From: ARS1285 sp038045965
Lineage (GTDB): Archaea > Nanobdellota > Nanobdellia > Pacearchaeales > GW2011-AR1
NCBI GenBank assembly: GCA_038045965.1
Contig: JBBSXD010000031.1
Coordinates: 1-33,255 of the forward strand
DNA: 33,255 nt
Reading direction: 5' to 3'
Positions 6,969 through 14,183 of the stretch are shown in pieces. Under the pieces are notes generated by a model, which did no database searches, was not told the DNA's origin, and was given only the letters and a program-made list of their open reading frames with translations. Made by a program: the position numbers and the translations under genes. Numbering within the stretch: position 1 is the first letter of the stretch; every line of letters starts with the position of its first letter.

Positions 6969-7012
6969 TAGTCTTTAAGTAAATTTAAAAATATGGAAAA
7001 TTTATTAATAAA

Positions 7013-9781
7013 ATGATAAATTTTAAAGAAATAGAAAATGAAGCCAGGAAAGTCTGGAAGAAATATGATAAACAAATTAGAAATTCTGTACAAGATGATT
7101 CTAAAAAAAAGATATTCTCTTTTTTAGAAGGTCCACCTACTGCAAATGCTCCTCCTGGACTCCATCATTTAGAAGTTAGAACTTTTAAAGATTTAATTTG
7201 TAAATATAAATTTATGAAAGGTTTTTCTGTTCCAAGAAAGGGGGGATGGGATTGTCATGGATTACCTGTTGAAGTACAAATAGAAAAAAGTCTAGGATTA
7301 AATTCTAAAAAAGAAATAGAGAAATATGGAAGTAGTAAATTTATAAAAAAATGTAAAGAAAGTGTTTTCTCAAATATTAAAGATTGGAATTTATCAACGG
7401 AAGAATTAGCTTATTGGATAGATTTAGAAAATCCTTATAGAACATTAGATAATAATTTTGTTGAAAGTGTTTGGTGGAGTTTAAAAGAGATTTATAATAA
7501 AAAATTATTGTATGAAGGATATAAAGTTGTTCCTTTTTGCCCGAGATGCGAGACTCCTTTATCAAGCCATGAAGTGGCATTAGGATACAAAGATGTAAAA
7601 GAAGAATCTGTTTATATTGCATTTAAAATTATTAATAAAAATAAAGAATATATTTTAGCATGGACAACTACTCCTTGGACATTACCTGGAAATGTTGCTT
7701 TAGCAGTGGGAAATGATATTGATTATGTTAAAATAAAATTATCTGATGGAGATTTTGTTTATTTAGCTAAAGAAAGATTAAGTGTTATTAAAGGAGAATA
7801 TGAAATAATTGAAAATTTAAAAGGAGAAGATTTAATTGGAATAAAATATGAACCTTTATTTGATATTAAAGAGTTGCAGAATGAAAATTCTCATAAAATA
7901 ATTAGTGCTGATTTTGTTGCGACTGATAGTGGAACTGGGATTGTTCATACTGCTGGAATGTACGGAGAAGATGATTATGTAGTTTGTAGAAAAAAAAATC
8001 TTCCGTTAATTCATACTGTAGAACAAAATGGAAAATTTAATAATTTAGTTCCTGAATGGGAAGGCAAATTTGTCAAAAGTGTAGAAGAAGAAATTAAAGA
8101 TTATCTAAAGAAAAAAGGATTATTATATAAAAAAGAAAAAATAGAACATAGTTATCCATTCTGTTGGAGATGTGATTCTGTTCTGATATATTATGCAATT
8201 AATTCTTGGTTTATTAAAGTAAGTTCAGTTAGAGATAAATTAATTAAAAAAAATAAAGAAATAAATTGGTATCCAGAATATATTAAGGAAGGTAGATTTG
8301 GAAAATGGCTTGAAGGAGCAAAGGATTGGTCTTTATCTAGATTTAAATTTTGGGGAAGTCCTTTGCCGATTTGGAAATGTGAATGTGGAGAAGAGAAAAT
8401 CATAGGAAGCGTAGAAGAATTAAAAAAATATTCAATTAAAAAATTCAAAGATTATGATTTACATAAACCGTGGATTGATGATATTAAATTTAAATGTGAA
8501 TGTGGGAAATTTATGACTAGAATTCCAGATGTGATTGACTGCTGGTATGATTCTGGTAGTGCAAGCTTTGCACAATTTCATTATCCATTTGAAAATAAAA
8601 AAGATTTTGAGAAAAGATTTCCATACGATTATATTGCTGAAGCTATTGATCAAACAAGAGGATGGTTTTATACTTTACATGTTTTAGGAACTTTACTTTT
8701 TGATAAACCTGCTTATAGAAATGTTATATGTGCAGGGCATATAGTAGATGAAAAAGGCGAGAAAATGTCAAAATCTAAAGGAAATGTTATAAACCCAAAA
8801 GACATAATTGAGAAAACTGGAGTTGATGCAGTTAGACTACAATTTTGTATAAATGACGTAGGAAATTCTAAAAGGTTTTCTTACGAATTAATGAAAGAAT
8901 CAGTAATACCTTTTCTGACTGTTTTAGATAATACATATAAATATTATATTCAATTAGAAAAAAATAAAAATAAAAATAAAATAGAAGATTATTGGATTTT
9001 AAGCAGATTAAACAGCGTTATAAAAAATGTTGGTTATAATCTAGATAATTTTGGATTAGATTTAGCTTTAAATGAAATTATGAATTTTGTAGTTAATGAT
9101 TTTTCTAGATCTTATATTAAATTTACGAGAGAAAGAGATGATACAAGAAAAATTGTTGCAGAGATTTTAGAAAAGATAAGTTTAATTTTAGCTCCTTTCG
9201 CACCATATATTTCTGAATATATTTATTCAGAGTTTAGCAATAATAGTGTAAATTTAAGTTCTTGGCCTGAATTTGATAATAAATTAATTAATAAAAAAAT
9301 TGAAGAAGATATGAATATAGTTTTAGAAATAATTGAGAAAGGTCTTGCTGAAAGAGATAAAGAGAAGATAGGATTAAAATGGCCTTTGAGTAAAGCAGTT
9401 ATATCTATTAATGTAGATAAAAAATTTTTAGAGATAATAAAAAATCAATTGAATGTGAAGAATATAGAATTTAAAAATGGGGATAAAATTGAAGTAAAAT
9501 TTGATACAAAAATAACTCCCGAATTAGAAGAGGAAGGATATGTTAGAGAAATATGCAGAAAAATTCAAGCTGCCAGAAAAAAATATGGATTGATTAAAAG
9601 TGATAGGATTGAATTAAGTATAATTAATAATGATCTTAAAAATAAATTGGATAAATGGAAAGATTTTATTAAAGAAAGAGTTGGAGCTGATAAATTAATT
9701 TTTGAAGATGATAAATATAAAAATTATTTAGAAGAAGAAATTAAAAATAAAAAAATAAAAATTGGATTTAGTAAAATATGA
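7013..9781 (+). CDS. ileS: isoleucyl-tRNA synthetase (GXHH-signature type)
   Basis: 922 residues, a class I synthetase charging tRNA-Ile with isoleucine in the cytoplasm. The start of the Rossmann fold reads EGPPTANAPPGLHHLEVR. The HIGH position is GLHH (49-52), the swapped GXHH form seen in a subset of IleRS2 enzymes. GGWDCHGLPVE follows, and KMSKS lies at 584-588. The editing domain shows AWTTTPWTLPGN. Zinc-type Cys clusters occur near 176 (CPRCETP), 384 (CWRC), and in two CECG motifs near 456 and 497. The C-terminal anticodon-binding part ends with a charged tail. A TATA-like TTTAAAAATAT (6984-6994) gives it its own leaderless promoter. It overlaps the next gene by 4 bp. Confidence 0.96.
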   Translation: MINFKEIENEARKVWKKYDKQIRNSVQDDSKKKIFSFLEGPPTANAPPGLHHLEVRTFKDLICKYKFMKGFSVPRKGGWDCHGLPVEVQIEKSLGLNSKKEIEKYGSSKFIKKCKESVFSNIKDWNLSTEELAYWIDLENPYRTLDNNFVESVWWSLKEIYNKKLLYEGYKVVPFCPRCETPLSSHEVALGYKDVKEESVYIAFKIINKNKEYILAWTTTPWTLPGNVALAVGNDIDYVKIKLSDGDFVYLAKERLSVIKGEYEIIENLKGEDLIGIKYEPLFDIKELQNENSHKIISADFVATDSGTGIVHTAGMYGEDDYVVCRKKNLPLIHTVEQNGKFNNLVPEWEGKFVKSVEEEIKDYLKKKGLLYKKEKIEHSYPFCWRCDSVLIYYAINSWFIKVSSVRDKLIKKNKEINWYPEYIKEGRFGKWLEGAKDWSLSRFKFWGSPLPIWKCECGEEKIIGSVEELKKYSIKKFKDYDLHKPWIDDIKFKCECGKFMTRIPDVIDCWYDSGSASFAQFHYPFENKKDFEKRFPYDYIAEAIDQTRGWFYTLHVLGTLLFDKPAYRNVICAGHIVDEKGEKMSKSKGNVINPKDIIEKTGVDAVRLQFCINDVGNSKRFSYELMKESVIPFLTVLDNTYKYYIQLEKNKNKNKIEDYWILSRLNSVIKNVGYNLDNFGLDLALNEIMNFVVNDFSRSYIKFTRERDDTRKIVAEILEKISLILAPFAPYISEYIYSEFSNNSVNLSSWPEFDNKLINKKIEEDMNIVLEIIEKGLAERDKEKIGLKWPLSKAVISINVDKKFLEIIKNQLNVKNIEFKNGDKIEVKFDTKITPELEEEGYVREICRKIQAARKKYGLIKSDRIELSIINNDLKNKLDKWKDFIKERVGADKLIFEDDKYKNYLEEEIKNKKIKIGFSKI

Positions 9782-10281
9782 GCGAAAATAATTATCAAAT
9801 TAGATGGATGATTAAAAAAAATCTTTCTGAAGTTTTAGAAATAGAGAGAGAGAGTTTTGAATTTCCATGGATGGAAGAGGAATTTTTGTGTGCTTTAAGA
9901 AGAAGAGATTGTATTCTTATGGTTGCTAATAATTATTACAATATTCATGGGTTTATGATTTATGAGTTTCATGAAAGTAAATTTAATGTTATTAATTTTG
10001 CAGTAAAACCAGAATATAGAAGAATTGGTATTGGAAGAACCATGATTGATAAATTAAAAAATAAAATAGATATTCAAAGAAGGAATGAGATTACAATGTT
10101 AGTTAGAGATTCCAATTTAGGTGGGCAATTATTTTTAAAAAGTCAGGAATTTAAAGCAACTAATGTTTTTAGAAATGCTTTTGAAAATTATGATAATAGT
10201 AATGATGATGGTTATTTAATGAGTTATAATGTTGATAGATGTTCTGAAAGATTTGATAACATTTATTTAAAAGCAAGTTAA
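9778..10281 (+). CDS. GNAT N-acetyltransferase, RimI-like
   Basis: 167 residues with a GNAT fold. VINFAVKPEYRRIGIGRTMI (about 71-90) is the acetyl-CoA-binding motif A (R-R-x-G-I-G), and RDSNLGGQLFLKSQEF matches the RimI/ArdA1-type motif B (N-x-x-A/G-x-x-F/L-Y). RimI-like enzymes acetylate protein N-termini, including ribosomal protein S18 in bacteria and many substrates in archaea. Its ATG overlaps the ileS stop (ATGA), so it is cotranscribed and probably coupled with ileS. Substrate is unknown. Confidence 0.85.
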   Translation: MSENNYQIRWMIKKNLSEVLEIERESFEFPWMEEEFLCALRRRDCILMVANNYYNIHGFMIYEFHESKFNVINFAVKPEYRRIGIGRTMIDKLKNKIDIQRRNEITMLVRDSNLGGQLFLKSQEFKATNVFRNAFENYDNSNDDGYLMSYNVDRCSERFDNIYLKAS

Positions 10282-10451
10282 TCTTTAATAAAAAATAGTT
10301 TTTATAAATTACAATGAATATTATTCAAAATATATTTTGTAAATAGATGATAAGAAAATTAGTGTTTTTTCGACGAGAGAATTACTTTTATTTTATAACA
10401 CGATAGTTAAACAATAAAAACATTTAAATACTACTTTTAAATTAATAAATT

Positions 10452-10505
10452 ATGATTGTAAAAAAAAGAACAAAAGAGGTAAGTGAACATGATAGTAAAA
10501 GATGA
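10452..10505 (+). CDS. 17-aa upstream ORF overlapping the trmB-family start
   Basis: ATTTAAATA (about 10422-10430) lies 25 bp before an ATG at 10452 that opens a 17-codon ORF (MIVKKRTKEVSEHDSKR). Its stop lies inside the regulator gene. GAGGT (10476-10480), inside this ORF, serves as SD for the regulator's ATG at 10489 in another frame. The arrangement suggests a leaderless mini-ORF whose translation opens or modulates the main start. Confidence 0.42.
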   Translation: MIVKKRTKEVSEHDSKR

Positions 10506-11292
10506 GTTTTTAAGTAGACTTAGAAAAATTTTTGATTTAAATCTTTATGAAGTTAAAGTTTGGACTGCTCTGCTATCCAGAGGAGTAAGTACTGCTGGAG
10601 AACTAAGCAACATCAGTGATGTTCCGAGATCTCGAACTTATGATATACTAGAAACTTTAGAGAAAAAAGGTTTTATTGTTATGAAATTAGGGAAGCCAAT
10701 AAGATTTGTGGCTCTAAAACCTGCTGAAGTTATTGAAAGAGTTAAGAAAAATTTAGCAGTAGAAGCAAATGAGAAAAGTAAAAGGTTGGATAGATTAAAA
10801 CAAGAAGATATATTGGAAGAATTAAGCAGTTTATTTAACGAGGGTATAAAATTTGTAGAGCCTGCTGATTTGACTGGAAGTGTAAGAGGAAGACAGAATG
10901 TTTACAATCATTTAGATATGATGGTAAGAGATGCACAGGATACTATTACAATTGTAACAACTAGTGCAGGAGTTGGAAGAAAATTAGAAGCTTTAATGCC
11001 AGTTTTAGAGAGAGCAAAGAAAAGAGGAGTTACTATAAGAATTGCTGCTCCTATAGATGATACAAATATAAAAATAGCAAAAGAATTAAGTAAAGTAGCA
11101 GAAGTTAGAAATTGTCCTAAAATGAGAGCGAGATTTGCTATTGTTGATAGCAACCAATTATTATTTATGATATTAGATGATAATGTTGTTCATCCTAATT
11201 ATGATGTAGCAGTTTGGCTTTCTACTGATTTTTTTGCCGCAGCAATGGAGCAATTATTCGAAGCTGCTTGGAAAGGATTTAAGAGTATTTGA
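10489..11292 (+). CDS. TrmB-family transcriptional regulator
   Basis: 267 residues. The N-terminal winged helix (about 10-75) contains LNLYEVKVWTALLSRGVSTA and SDVPRSRTYDILETLEKKGF, the hallmark TrmB DNA-binding segment. A short coiled-coil-like region (about 80-105) follows, then a C-terminal PLD-like effector domain with ITIVTTSAGVGRKLEAL and RARFAIVDSNQLLFMI. TrmB proteins bind sugars in several archaea and control sugar or metabolic genes, but many DPANN members lack the sugar-binding domain, as here. ATG 10489 is chosen over the GTG two codons upstream, because the SD GAGGT lies 8 nt before it. Confidence 0.9.
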   Translation: MIVKDEFLSRLRKIFDLNLYEVKVWTALLSRGVSTAGELSNISDVPRSRTYDILETLEKKGFIVMKLGKPIRFVALKPAEVIERVKKNLAVEANEKSKRLDRLKQEDILEELSSLFNEGIKFVEPADLTGSVRGRQNVYNHLDMMVRDAQDTITIVTTSAGVGRKLEALMPVLERAKKRGVTIRIAAPIDDTNIKIAKELSKVAEVRNCPKMRARFAIVDSNQLLFMILDDNVVHPNYDVAVWLSTDFFAAAMEQLFEAAWKGFKSI

Positions 11293-11362
11293 TTGGGATA
11301 TATTTTAGTATTTATCAATAATCTGCGAAACAGATAATATTTTTATTTTTTGTGAGCCATGG

Positions 11363-11459
11363 ACTTTTCTTCTTCTTTTTATCAAGAACAAATTTCTTCA
11401 ATACATTCAAGAATTTTCAATTCTTGAAGTTTCTAAAAAAGAAGGCGCAAAAGAAAAGT
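11363..11459. ncRNA. 97-bp extended inverted repeat, possible structured RNA
   Basis: ACTTTTCTT (11363-11371) pairs with AAGAAAAGT (11451-11459). CTTCTTTTT (11372-11380) pairs with AAAAAGAAG (11436-11444). The interior holds the perfect hairpin TCAAGAATT-TTC-AATTCTTGA (11407-11427). The same 9-bp-stem hairpin recurs at 20549-20569. There is no coding potential. It could be a terminator for the upstream regulator, a structured RNA, or a mobile hairpin; strand is not determined. Confidence 0.45.
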
Positions 11460-11466
11460 TTATAAA

Positions 11467-11504
11467 TAAGATAATCTTACTTAACATATAAACTTATCAA
11501 TAAG
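11467..11504 (+). promoter_or_regulatory. vapB promoter with two inverted repeats
   Basis: TAAGAT-A-ATCTTA (11467-11479) is a perfect palindrome, and CTTAT-CA-ATAAG (11493-11504) lies between the TATA-like ACATATAAA and the ATG at 11510. Dyad sites across the promoter are typical operators of VapB/AbrB-type autorepression; binding is inferred. Confidence 0.5.
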
Positions 11505-11509
11505 CTAAA

Positions 11510-11770
11510 ATGGAAAATATTGAAATAACAAGTATAAGCTCAAGAGGACAAATTGTAATTCCTCAAAGTTTAAGAAACAAAATGAAAATTCATGATGGAG
11601 AAAAATTTGTTGTTATTGGAGAAGAAAATACAATTGTTCTAAAGAAGTTGGAAATGCCTTCTTTTAGTGGAATTGATAAACTACTAAAAAAAACAAGGGA
11701 TTTTGCTAAAAAGAAAGGAATAAAAGAGTCAGGTGTAGAAGAAGCGATTAAAAATAGCAGAAAAAAATGA
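11510..11770 (+). CDS. vapB: AbrB/SpoVT-type antitoxin
   Basis: 86 residues. The N-terminal swapped-hairpin domain reads ITSISSRGQIVIPQSLRNKM then GEKFVVIG, the standard AbrB/SpoVT DNA-binding motif. The C-terminal half (IDKLLKKTRDFAKKKGIKES) is a charged tail of the kind that wraps around a PIN toxin. The next gene overlaps by 4 bp and encodes a PIN-domain protein, so this is the antitoxin and probable autorepressor of a VapBC-like pair. The start at 11510 is leaderless, with a TATA-like box about 25 bp upstream. Confidence 0.86.
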   Translation: MENIEITSISSRGQIVIPQSLRNKMKIHDGEKFVVIGEENTIVLKKLEMPSFSGIDKLLKKTRDFAKKKGIKESGVEEAIKNSRKK

Positions 11771-12167
11771 AAGTCATCCTTGATACAAATGTATTTGTTT
11801 CTGGGATATTTTGGGAAGGAAACTTTTGTTCTCAGATTATAGAAAAATGGAAAAATAAGGAGTTTGATTTAGTAAGTTCTGTAGACATTTTAGATGAATT
11901 GGTAAGAACATTAAAATATTTCAGAATTCAAATTCCTGAAAATATGATTGAAGAATGGAGAAATTTAATAATTGAAAATTCAGTTATTGTTGAGCCAACC
12001 ATAAATTTAAATGTAATAAAAATGATCTAGATGATAATAAATTTCTTGAAGTTGGTGTAACTGGAAAAGCAGATATTATTATTAGCCAAGATAAACATCT
12101 ATTGAAATTAGGAGAATATCAAGGCATAAAGATTTTTAAGCCTGAAGAAGCTCTAAAGTTAATTTGA
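11767..12167 (+). pseudogene. PIN-domain toxin (VapC-like) with a one-base frameshift
   Basis: The first 87 codons read MKVILDTNVFVSGIFWEGNF and on through DILDELVR, with the catalytic Asp of LDTN and the following Glu, as in the COG1569 PIN group. The frame hits TAG at 12028-12030. In the frame that needs one more base, the protein continues directly as NDLDDNKFLEVGVTGKADII, SQDKHLLKLGEY and a natural end at 12167, supplying the missing C-terminal acidic residues. The break falls in an A-run (ATAAAAATG near 12015-12023), where one extra A would restore a PIN protein of ~133 residues. It is either a true loss-of-toxin mutation, a sequencing or assembly slip, or recoding. Confidence 0.75.
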
Positions 12168-12209
12168 TTTTTTAGAAAAATATATAAACTTTTTTTATTT
12201 GTTAGTATT

Positions 12210-12425
12210 ATGATTTTAAGTAATGATAATTATAATGATAAATTTCTTGTAAGAAGAAGTATTTTAGATAGTTGCTATTATTAACCTGATAGAATATCTA
12301 TAATAGCAGATAATTGTGATTTACGTCATCTATTGTCTAGAAATTGCGATTATAAATTTGTTATACTTAATGATATTAATCCTCCAAAATCTCTCCAATT
12401 ATATGATGAACACCAAACTGAATAA
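12210..12425 (+). pseudogene. small gene with an in-frame TAA, unknown
   Basis: A TATA-like ATATATAAAC lies 25-27 bp before ATG 12210. The frame reads MILSNDNYNDKFLVRRSILD then SCYY, stops at TAA (12282-12284), and then stays open in the same frame for 46 further codons (PDRISIIADNCDLRHLLSRN and on) to TAA at 12423-12425, overlapping the converging methylthiotransferase gene. The tail has coding-like composition. This suggests a ~70-codon gene broken by a stop. The intact alternative is a 24-aa peptide from a leaderless message. No homolog is recognised. Confidence 0.4.
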
Positions 12426-13671
12426 GTCTAACTCTTTTTATTTTACCAAGTATATTTTTATCTGAATTTACAAGAATTATATTATAATTTTCATCTCTTG
12501 ATTCGTATAGCTCATTTGATATCTTTTTGTTTACTAATACTTTAATCTCTTTATTTAAAAATTTTCTTTTATTTTCAAAAGCAGTTTGTCTATGAAGATT
12601 CATAATTTCTTTATTTCTTTGATTCATAATATTTATATTTATCTCATTCAGATTTTCTGCAGGAGTATTTTTATGCTTTGAAAATTTAGATAGATTAAGT
12701 ACATCTGGCTTTATATCTTCTAAAAATTTTAATGTCAGCTTATGATCATTATCTGTTTCTGTAGGATAACCAGTTATCAGATCAGTAGCTATAGTTATAT
12801 TTGGAAAAGTTTCTCTAAATTCCATTATTATCTCTTTTACTTGTTCTACAGTATATGAACGCCTCATATCTTTTAGAATTTTATTAGAACCAGACTGAAT
12901 AGGTAAATGAAGAAATTTGTAAATCTTTTTATTTTTATATAATTCAATTAATTCTTTTGATATAGGAATAAAATTTTTTGGATTCATCATTCCTATTCTT
13001 AATTTAAATCTATGATTTAATTTTATTATTTTATTTATTAATTCAGGTAATTCTTGTCTACCTCTATCCATTCCATAACATTCGTTTCCTTGACTTGTCA
13101 ACCAGATTTCTTTTGCTCCATATTTTAAATCTGATTCTATAGAGCTTAATATTTTTTCTTGAGAATAAGAAAATACATTTCCCTTTGCTAATTTAGTTTT
13201 GCAAAATGAACAGCTTGATAAACATCCCTCTAGAATTTGAGTTATAGAGATTAATTTATTAAATGGTATTTTTGGAAGAAAAACTTTCTCTTCATGATTA
13301 TTTATTCTTATAGATTGAATTATTGGAAGAGATTGTTGATTTCTTATAATTTGGGATACAGATTTTATATTATGAGAAGAAAGGAGCAAGGCTTTTGGAT
13401 TTAATTTTATAATGCTTTCTGAATCTGAATCAGGCATACATCCTGTAACTATTGTCTTTTTATTTGTCTTATATAAATCTTGAATTTTTCTTTTTATTTT
13501 ATTCTCAGTTTTTTTCTTCACAACACAGCTATTGATTATATGAATATCTGCTATATAGGGATTATTTGTTATATTATAACCTGATTGAGTAAGAAGTCCA
13601 GCTATTATTTCTGAATTGTTTTGATTTGCAGAACAACCATAAGTGTCTATGTAAATTAATTGATTTTCCAT
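12376..13671 (-). CDS. MiaB-like tRNA methylthiotransferase (archaeal CDKAL1/e-MtaB type)
   Basis: 431 residues. The N-terminal UPF0004 domain has Cys13, Cys49 and Cys78, ligands of the auxiliary iron-sulfur cluster. The radical SAM domain carries C150-x3-C154-x2-C157 (GCLSSCSFCKTK). RSYTVEQVKEII, DLITGYPTET and HLPIQSGSNKILKDMRR are typical of the family. The last ~60 residues form a TRAM RNA-binding domain ending GEILED. Archaeal members convert t6A37 to ms2t6A37 in ANN-decoding tRNAs. The start ATG at 13671 gives MENQLIYIDTYGCSANQNNS, the standard opening. It converges on the broken VapBC region. Confidence 0.93.
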   Translation of the reverse strand: MENQLIYIDTYGCSANQNNSEIIAGLLTQSGYNITNNPYIADIHIINSCVVKKKTENKIKRKIQDLYKTNKKTIVTGCMPDSDSESIIKLNPKALLLSSHNIKSVSQIIRNQQSLPIIQSIRINNHEEKVFLPKIPFNKLISITQILEGCLSSCSFCKTKLAKGNVFSYSQEKILSSIESDLKYGAKEIWLTSQGNECYGMDRGRQELPELINKIIKLNHRFKLRIGMMNPKNFIPISKELIELYKNKKIYKFLHLPIQSGSNKILKDMRRSYTVEQVKEIIMEFRETFPNITIATDLITGYPTETDNDHKLTLKFLEDIKPDVLNLSKFSKHKNTPAENLNEININIMNQRNKEIMNLHRQTAFENKRKFLNKEIKVLVNKKISNELYESRDENYNIILVNSDKNILGKIKRVRLIQFGVHHIIGEILED

Positions 13672-13721
13672 ATCATTTTTTATATAAATATATTTAAAGA
13701 TTTAACTATAAGTAGGTTGTT

Positions 13722-14096
13722 ATGGCAAATATTAATCCGCCTCAAGATTTAACTAGTTGGGCTTTTTTAAGAGACTCATTAAATATAACTTACAATGGAG
13801 CTAAATGTGGATATTTTAAATTAGATGACCATTATGAAAATACAAGTAAGTTTAATATATGCCTTAAAAGATTAAGGGAAAGGAGAAATTTAGATTTTGA
13901 TCCAGATATATTTAGTTTGTATATTAATGGTATAAGTTATGTAGATATTCAGACAAGAATTTTTAAATTTTCTCAAAAGAATAATATTGAATATAATTTA
14001 TTATTAAATAATTTAATTGAAGATACAGATAAGATTTTGGGAAGAAAAACTATTAATTATAGTATTCTTAAGGAAATTATAGATTATTTAAGATAA
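13722..14096 (+). CDS. hypothetical protein, 124 aa
   Basis: Not recognised. It is a soluble, charged, probably helical protein with one Cys pair (Cys29 and Cys47). Starting ATG 13722 lies about 28 bp after TATTTAAAG, so it is probably a leaderless message. It is divergent from the methylthiotransferase and convergent with argS, and has no operon partner. Composition matches its neighbours. Confidence 0.55.
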   Translation: MANINPPQDLTSWAFLRDSLNITYNGAKCGYFKLDDHYENTSKFNICLKRLRERRNLDFDPDIFSLYINGISYVDIQTRIFKFSQKNNIEYNLLLNNLIEDTDKILGRKTINYSILKEIIDYLR

Positions 14097-14183
14097 AATA
14101 ATTAATTTGCTCATGAACGAAATTGAAGATTTTAATATATTTGATAGGAAAGATATCTATTTAAAAGTTTTATGAAAATCCCT

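Noticed and set aside
10315..10406. Two tiny ORFs (10 and 19 codons) before the TrmB region
   Set aside because: TATA spacing is wrong for both and neither has an SD; composition is like random AT-rich DNA.
14113..14175. 20-codon ORF between the 13722 protein and argS
   Set aside because: No promoter or SD signal; it lies in the convergent 3' region and is probably chance.
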